NCBI RefSeq assembly: GCF_000004195.4
Contig: NC_030678.2
Coordinates: 92,194,404-92,258,403, forward strand
DNA length: 64,000 nucleotides
Direction of reading: 5' to 3'
Origin: Xenopus tropicalis
Taxonomy: Eukaryota > Chordata > Amphibia > Anura > Pipidae
In this document: piece after piece, positions 58,436 through 64,000 of the stretch
How positions within the stretch are numbered: the stretch's first letter is position 1
Layout: every line of letters begins with the position of its first letter
Position numbers and translations under genes: made by a program
The notes under the pieces: model-generated
Seen by the model: the letters and a program-made list of their open reading frames with translations, nothing else
What the model was told of the DNA's origin: nothing
The model's database searches: none

Positions 58436-59165
58436 ATCTAATCACACATACTATTAGAAAATATGTATTTTCCATTAAACATATTCCCACAAAGACTTGC
58501 AATGTTCAGGGGTGTTGTTTCCCTTTAAAGTCATTACAAAAAATCTAGAAAAATGTATAATAATCCTAAACCAAGAGTCACACGCAAATCATTCAGTTAC
58601 ATGCAAACCCGGTGATTGTGTTGAAGATTTTCCTAGTAAGCATTCAATCAGTCCACAAAGTAAAAATGTTACTTATTTACACACAGACAGAAAAAACATG
58701 CTTTGTTTTCAGCTCTCTTTGCTTAATTCAACCATAACAGCCGAGTGTTTTGTCTGTGTGATTAATTTGAGCCCAGCAATTACTGTACAAACAAGAATTG
58801 AGCACAGGTAGCACTTCCCAGCACTTTATCAGCACAATAACTGTCTCCGACACAAAAGGCACCACAGAAAGATTGTAATAAAAAGACGCCACTTTTTTCA
58901 CCAGGCTAAAATTAAATGTGTTAAAATGTTTGCCATAAACTGAATAATGCTATGCTCAGGAGCCTGGAGAATCTATCACTAGGGCTGTATAATGATGATG
59001 ATTGGTGGTCTTTACTCACAGTTTTCTGCATCATATACAAGAAATGGAATCTGATTGCTACAGGGAATCCATTTGCTCAGAACTGGATATTCTTCTCTCT
59101 GCTGCTTCTGCAGTACAAGGGTGGCACTGCCACACATGCAGCTGTTTAAGGGAATGCTGCCTGTA
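58436..59165. other. Non-coding, no recognised repeat
   Basis: Short frames without motifs. Confidence 0.45.
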
Positions 59166-59169
59166 CAAA

Positions 59170-59390
59170 AGCTGGCCATGCACAGGCCAAAAATAGTGGC
59201 TGACTAGGCCTCTCCAGCTTATTCACACTTGTATGGGGTAGCAATGGAATGCCTATCTGGTGAGTTTTTGGCCCTATATCTATCAGAGGGATTTAAAAAT
59301 CTTGTTGATTGTTGAATGCTTCCGAGCCCGGATTCCCAACAATCAGATCAGGCCTGGTGTAGACTGTTTTGTGTATAGCCATCTTTAGCC
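59170..59390. mobile_element. Eroded GGTGGCCATA-family element
   Basis: GCTGGCCATGCACAGGCC at the left and GTGTATAGCCATC at the right. Confidence 0.4.
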
Positions 59391-59679
59391 ACTCACAGCA
59401 CTCTATAGAACTACCTTACACAGCTCCTTAATGCACAATTTTAATATATGTAGTTACATCATTTAAACAAAAAGTCATTGGGGCCACCCCTCCACAAACA
59501 GGGGCTTGACCAGTTTATCACTGGTGCCCCATTCTACTTGTTGGTGGATTAATAATTACATAATAATTGCTTAATTACTAGTATAATTAGTATGATTACT
59601 TATGTCGCCCATAAATATATGTACTGAATGAACTACCTATACATAATGGATCCCTGTTTCCTATGGTTTATTTGTATCA
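59391..59679. other. Non-coding, no recognised repeat
   Basis: No supported feature. Confidence 0.4.
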
Positions 59680-59687
59680 CTTATAAC

Positions 59688-59944
59688 CAGTGTCGGACTG
59701 GCCCACCAGGATACAAGGAAAACTCCCGGTGGGCCCAGGTGTCAGTGGGCCCTCTTGCTGCTAAATATTTGCTGGAGTTGGGCTGGTCCATCGGGATACA
59801 AGGAAAACTCCAGGTGGCCTGCTTCATGGGCATTCCCTATTCCTGTATGAGAACAGGATAATAAAGAGATTAAATGAGCAAAGGAAGTATAATAGTTTAG
59901 AGAGTGGGCCCATGGTGGGCCCCTGGCATTTCAGTCCAACACTG
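59688..59944. mobile_element. hAT element, CAGTGTCGGACTGG family, perfect TSD
   Basis: CAGTGTCGGACTGGCCCACC at the left and GCATTTCAGTCCAACACTG at the right. A perfect 8-bp duplication CTTATAAC lies at 59680-59687 and 59945-59952. The left terminus is partly duplicated inside (about 59775). 257 bp. Confidence 0.93.
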
Positions 59945-59952
59945 CTTATAAC

Positions 59953-60661
59953 ATATAGATATGTTATATAAAATTATAGAGAAGGAAGGGCACAGTGTGT
60001 ATGTATGCAGTACAATGGTGACACAGTCATTTTGGGCCTGTGCTTTGATCAATATCTTTGCTTTCCTTATCATAAATGTGCCCAGGGCCATCATCAATAA
60101 TCATGGGGGCCCATACTACTAAATTAGCAGGGGCCACACCAGGAATCCAATTATTAGTCCACTAGTTCCAGGACCCCCTGGATGGTGGGCACTGTTAACA
60201 AGAATGGGGCCAAATGAAAAAAATTCTGCTTAAACACATGGTCATGCTCTTAACTACCTCAATTATGCCAAAACCTGCTTCATGATTTGCCCAACCCCAA
60301 GCCCTTGACTGCAGTACCCCCTGTACCTGTAGCAGTACCCTGTACTGATGGCATCCCTGAATGTGCTAAGCCAATTCAAGTGCATTAACCCAAAGGATTT
60401 CTCGTGAAAACGTCTGAAATAAACATCTGACCTGTTCCGATAACACAGAGATTTGTAATGCAGCCACTACTGTTAAGGTCAAAAGCGCTGCACACAGAAA
60501 ATACGAGAAAATAAACAACTTCAATGCTCTCAGAACATAGTCTTGGAAAAATAGGTAAAACCTAATTAAAAGAATAGGCCCTGCCATAATGCATTTCACT
60601 GTGGAGGGATATCACATAGACAGCAAAAGCAAACTATACATGACCTCTAGTGGTGGATAGA
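59953..60661. other. Non-coding, no recognised repeat
   Basis: 60380-60600 is complex and repeat-free without coding features. Confidence 0.45.
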
Positions 60662-60815
60662 CAGGTCCGGACTCAGTTTCAAATCAGACCCTAGTATTTC
60701 AGGTAAACAGAGGCACAAACAGCCCACTCAGGTCCAATAAATAGTGACTGTCTATAGCATCTTACAGCGGCCCCTCTGGCATTTGCCAGAACCCACAGAT
60801 TGCCCGTCTGGGCCT
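60662..60815. mobile_element. hAT-type element CAGGTCCGGACT
   Basis: CAGGTCCGGACT at the left and GCCCGTCTGGGCCT at the right form weak inverted ends. The interior matches 58250-58374. The target duplication was not resolved. Confidence 0.55.
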
Positions 60816-60915
60816 AAGGATAAGCATTCTGGTGAAGCAATATAGTATCCCCAATGAAAAAAAATAAAAATAAAACACAAGATCAAAACTTTTTATAATC
60901 TGGCTATACTTGCCT

Positions 60916-61117
60916 TTAAAGTGAATCTGTCACTTTATTTTATTTATTTATTCAGAAAAACATTTTGCTTTGACTTGTAGCTTTATTAACTTTCAGGTAA
61001 ATAGTTTTTCCTGTCTCCCAGTGCCTATATAAGCCACAACAGGAAGCTGAGAATGCAAAAGGAAAAAGGGCATTTCTGGAAGCTTAGGTTTTCTTTTGTG
61101 CAGAGAAATGTATCACC
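60916..61117. mobile_element. T2-like left end, partial
   Basis: TTAAAGTGAATCTGTCACTT resembles T2 termini and is preceded by CC. A closing TTAA terminus was not found. Confidence 0.3.
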
Positions 61118-61119
61118 GT

Positions 61120-61233
61120 TAGTGATAAGTGATAATTTCACTAGGTTTCACTGCAAAAAAAACCCCAAACCATTGACTTTAATGCAGTTTGCAAATTTCC
61201 AGCAAAGCAAAACAGGACACATTCGCTCATCAA
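61120..61233. mobile_element. Short relic of the TAGTGATGAGCG family
   Basis: TAGTGATAAGTGATAATTTC at the left and CAGGACACATTCGCTCATCA at the right. The internal array has been lost. Confidence 0.6.
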
Positions 61234-61797
61234 AAATCTCAGTGACTGCAGTAAGAAAAATCTCAATATAACAGAAATTCCTATTTTTCCATTAGACAGG
61301 AACCTGCAGCCTGTGTCTAAATGCTTAACTACAAGTCCCAGCAATTGTATCTACCAAGGGGAGGAGATGAAAGTTTTGGAAGGTGCACTAAAAACAATTG
61401 GCACAGAAATTAATACGTATCATAATTATTTCCACACATATACATGTATCTTCCCGTAGAACAATTCTATATGATCTATTTGCTTTCAGAATACTGTTAT
61501 TTACCTGTTTATTCCTCCCAAACGCTCACTGCCTCGATGGGTCAATTATAACATGTATCTAAATGTGTCTGGATAAGATATTTTTATTGCCAGTGGATCC
61601 TGCTAATCCCACATTTTTTTTCTAAAACCCAATTCTGAGTTTTAGAAACAGAAAAAAGTCCATATAACATACCCGATGTTCTTATTTAACGACATATACA
61701 CGTAGGAATAAATGAAAGTAGGAAAGGATTTCGTACCTGAAAACAAAACCCTTGGTTTAAAACCCGAACTTTCACTAACTATGCGCATCATTTCTGA

Positions 61798-61811
61798 GCA
61801 GCAGGGGGCGC
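61798..61811 (+). promoter_or_regulatory. CTCF-like motif
   Basis: GCAGCAGGGGGCGC fits the degenerate CTCF core CCASYAGRKGGCRS at all but the first position. It lies in unique sequence, unlike the site at 38189. Confidence 0.4.
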
Positions 61812-61849
61812 CCGAGTCTTATCTTTACTGCAGAGGGATTTTCAGAACG

Positions 61850-62080
61850 TTAGTTTTTTTCTGTTTAGTTAATAAATCTCCTCTGGAGAAGAAAGATAAT
61901 GACTGAAGAAAGGGCTGTTTATTACGTCATTAATTGCTGTACCATAAACCCACGCTGCTGCGCTTGAAAAGGAAAGAAAAAAGAGAGATACTGGCTTCCA
62001 ATTTTCATGATGAGACTTTATTTATAAGGACATAGATCAGAATATTACTTTGGATAATCTTGACTACTGGGATGTACTCT
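61850..62080. promoter_or_regulatory. Candidate regulatory block
   Basis: It contains ATTACGTCATTAATTG (61921-61936), combining a CRE/ATF-like site with a homeodomain TTAATTG, then TTTATTTATAAGG. Complex and repeat-free. Function is inferred from motifs only. Confidence 0.22.
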
Positions 62081-62939
62081 GCTCCGGTAATGTTCAAAAA
62101 AAACAGCAATCTGAGACTATATAGCCATTATTGTACCCCCAACTGTAAGCTATAGAAAATAGAAAAACCATTCCAACATCACTAGGCATCTAGTATGGCT
62201 GACAATATAACGAAATTCCCTTTAAGGTATTTTACATCGTATTGATGGTTGCTGTGTAATTCATACATTTCGTTTAAACAGACATTTTACTGTTTCTAAA
62301 AAGTAAAAAATATGTTTTAAGGCATATACTTTAGGGCTTGATATATTTTAAGACCTATGGTTTCTGATACACCTCATGGTACGAAGGCCTATTTATAAGC
62401 ATGTTATTACCACTGGGATTTAAAAGACATGCATCTGTCATGTACTGTGGCTAGCCAAAGTTAAAGAATAAAAATATTTTTTATTAAATTAAACATTGTC
62501 CCACACATATTCACTTATATATAAGCGTGTGCAATAATAACTTTGTTCCCTTTCATTAAATAAAAAAAACACACCAAAAAATGGTGTATATATATGTTCC
62601 CTGTTTAATGCCTGGCCTGACTTACATTTTTAGTGGGATTTTTTTTGGGCACAATTAATTCACCAAAATATATTAACACCAATAAGTGCAGCAACTTGTG
62701 AGATATATTAAAGACTAGTGTTCTGGGTGACAGAGGAGAGCTCTAGGTTACTAGATCTTGTGAAAAATCGAGGGCACTTTTAGAACATCTCGCTGCAGTG
62801 CAAGTAGAGAAGTGAATGTACAATGTAGTTGGTGACAGTTGTCTTTGTACAGGGCCCTCACTGAAAGGCTGCTTTATTACAATGGCAGGGAGCAGCAGTG
62901 TGTGCTCTGTTAGGTGTATCCCATTAGGGCTGTACATAC

Positions 62940-64000
62940 TCATTGTGAGTGCAATCCCTTCTATAAGGCGCCGCTCCCTGTATTAGTGCAATGTCAGGGC
63001 GCAATGTACTCCATGGGAAGCTTTATTAGTTTATAGGTGTGTTATAATGCATTGGCCGCATGGTTGCAATAATTTAGTGCCAAAGTGAGTGTTGGTTGCG
63101 TGTATATGAGTGTTAAAATTAAGTTGCTGGAACTGAAACTGTTGTTAATTGCAATCTTGAAATATAGTTTATTTGTATATATTCATTTTGCCATTTTGAT
63201 TTTGCGGTTTGAGTGTATGTTAGCATCTGTCCCTGTTCAAGTTTGGTACAAACAATATATTTACTGGTCTAGGAAGGCATTGTGGCTGCATATTGTTCAG
63301 TTGTTACAGTTGTGAGTGTTCAGTGCCAATGACCTTACAGTGATTTGTTCTGCAGTAAAGTTAATGAGGCTCAATTATGCCCCCCAACAGAGTAGAACCC
63401 AGATTTTCCTTTTTAGGGGGCCAGAAAAAAATATGTAAAACCCAGGAAAATGTAAATTCATTTTGCATTTTATGTTGGTGGGACCACAGCAACGGTGTAA
63501 AATGAGGGAAAACTTAAAATTAGCTTAGGTTTCACTGTATGGATGTATATATATATATATTGTGCAAAAGTTTAATAGTGTAAAATGTTGTGTGTGTGTG
63601 TGTGTATATATATTTATACATCTCTGTTCACACACACACCAAATTCCCTCAGCTGTTGAAGCCAAACGATTCCCTAGGGAGCACCTAATAAGTCCTTTTC
63701 CTTGCGATTGCGCTTGCAGTGCAACAGATTTCTCAGATTAAACCCCCTGTTCCCTCCATCCCCTAAAACAGAGGAAACAGTGGGAATTAGAGTTACGGGC
63801 TCCCTGTGCCAAAGTACATATCCTGCTCACCGGATCATGCTCTGCTCTCAATCCACCGCTTCTTTCTAGGAATAATCAAGCGAGAAATCTTTGGACGCAC
63901 TTTAGTGGACTGGAAACCGATCTCAGCGTCTCCCCCTTCTATAAAAGTGTTGCGAGAGTTTATATTGCAATAATAGAAAGCGGATGTGTATATGCATGGG
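62940..64000 (+). promoter_or_regulatory. CpG-enriched region with TATA box near right edge
   Basis: CpGs are scarce over most of the window, yet about eleven fall in the last 300 bp and several more around 62965-63060. TATAAAAG at 63940-63947 is a consensus TATA box, which would put a start site near 63970 on the plus strand. No exon can be followed because the window ends. (TA)n and (TG)n tracts lie at 63545-63615. Confidence 0.35.
63545..63615. repeat. (TA)n and (TG)n microsatellites
   Basis: An alternating TA tract at 63545-63560, then a TG tract at 63589-63605 running into TA. Confidence 0.9.

Larger units (their letters stand above)
61234..62939. other. Non-coding, mostly unique
   Basis: ACTACAAGTCCCAGCAATTG near 61330 is a common vertebrate motif. 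No exon was recognised. Confidence 0.45.

Overview
This looks like a stretch of amphibian nuclear DNA, most likely clawed frog (Xenopus; X. laevis and X. tropicalis cannot be separated here). It is AT-rich and CpG-poor and has no open reading frame longer than 165 codons. It is crowded with repeats typical of Xenopus: T2/Kolobok-type MITEs (TTAA target, termini beginning TTAAAGG), hAT-like elements with 8-bp target duplications, Harbinger-like elements flanked by TTA or TAA, Tc1/mariner-type pieces, and a few decayed retroelement fragments. No bacterial or organellar gene organisation is visible. I recognise no protein-coding exon, tRNA or rRNA gene. The window reads as intergenic or long-intron sequence, possibly ending just upstream of a gene at the right edge.

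Layout. 0-9 kb: several MITEs, a CpG-rich foldback (4.3-4.8 kb), two T2-MITEs sharing one TTAA (7.3-8.0 kb) and a CR1/L2-like reverse-transcriptase remnant (8.5-8.8 kb). 9-20 kb: T2 and TIR elements, plus a hammerhead-ribozyme-like motif at 18.3 kb within a probable retroelement 3' end. 20-28 kb: a Gypsy-type integrase scrap, nested T2s, an inactive Tc1-like transposase, and a hAT element split by another element that carries a 122-bp higher-order tandem repeat. 28-38 kb: mostly unique DNA with three hAT copies (two intact, one truncated) and a promoter-like motif cluster at 30.7 kb. 38-40 kb: complex, non-repetitive DNA that may be a conserved non-coding block. 40-48 kb: nested insertions (Harbinger-like in T2, Harbinger-like in SINE, hAT in an older repeat). 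48-62 kb: scattered hAT and T2 elements in otherwise unremarkable DNA. 62-64 kb: CpG density rises and a TATAAAAG box lies near the right end.

There is no gene pathway to reconstruct. The internal logic is insertion history: target-site duplications and nesting give relative ages for many elements. The most interesting signals are the hammerhead-like RNA motif, the MITE family whose copies carry private internal tandem arrays, and the MITE hairpins that could feed small-RNA pathways. Family names come from recalled termini and target-site logic, not from a database search.
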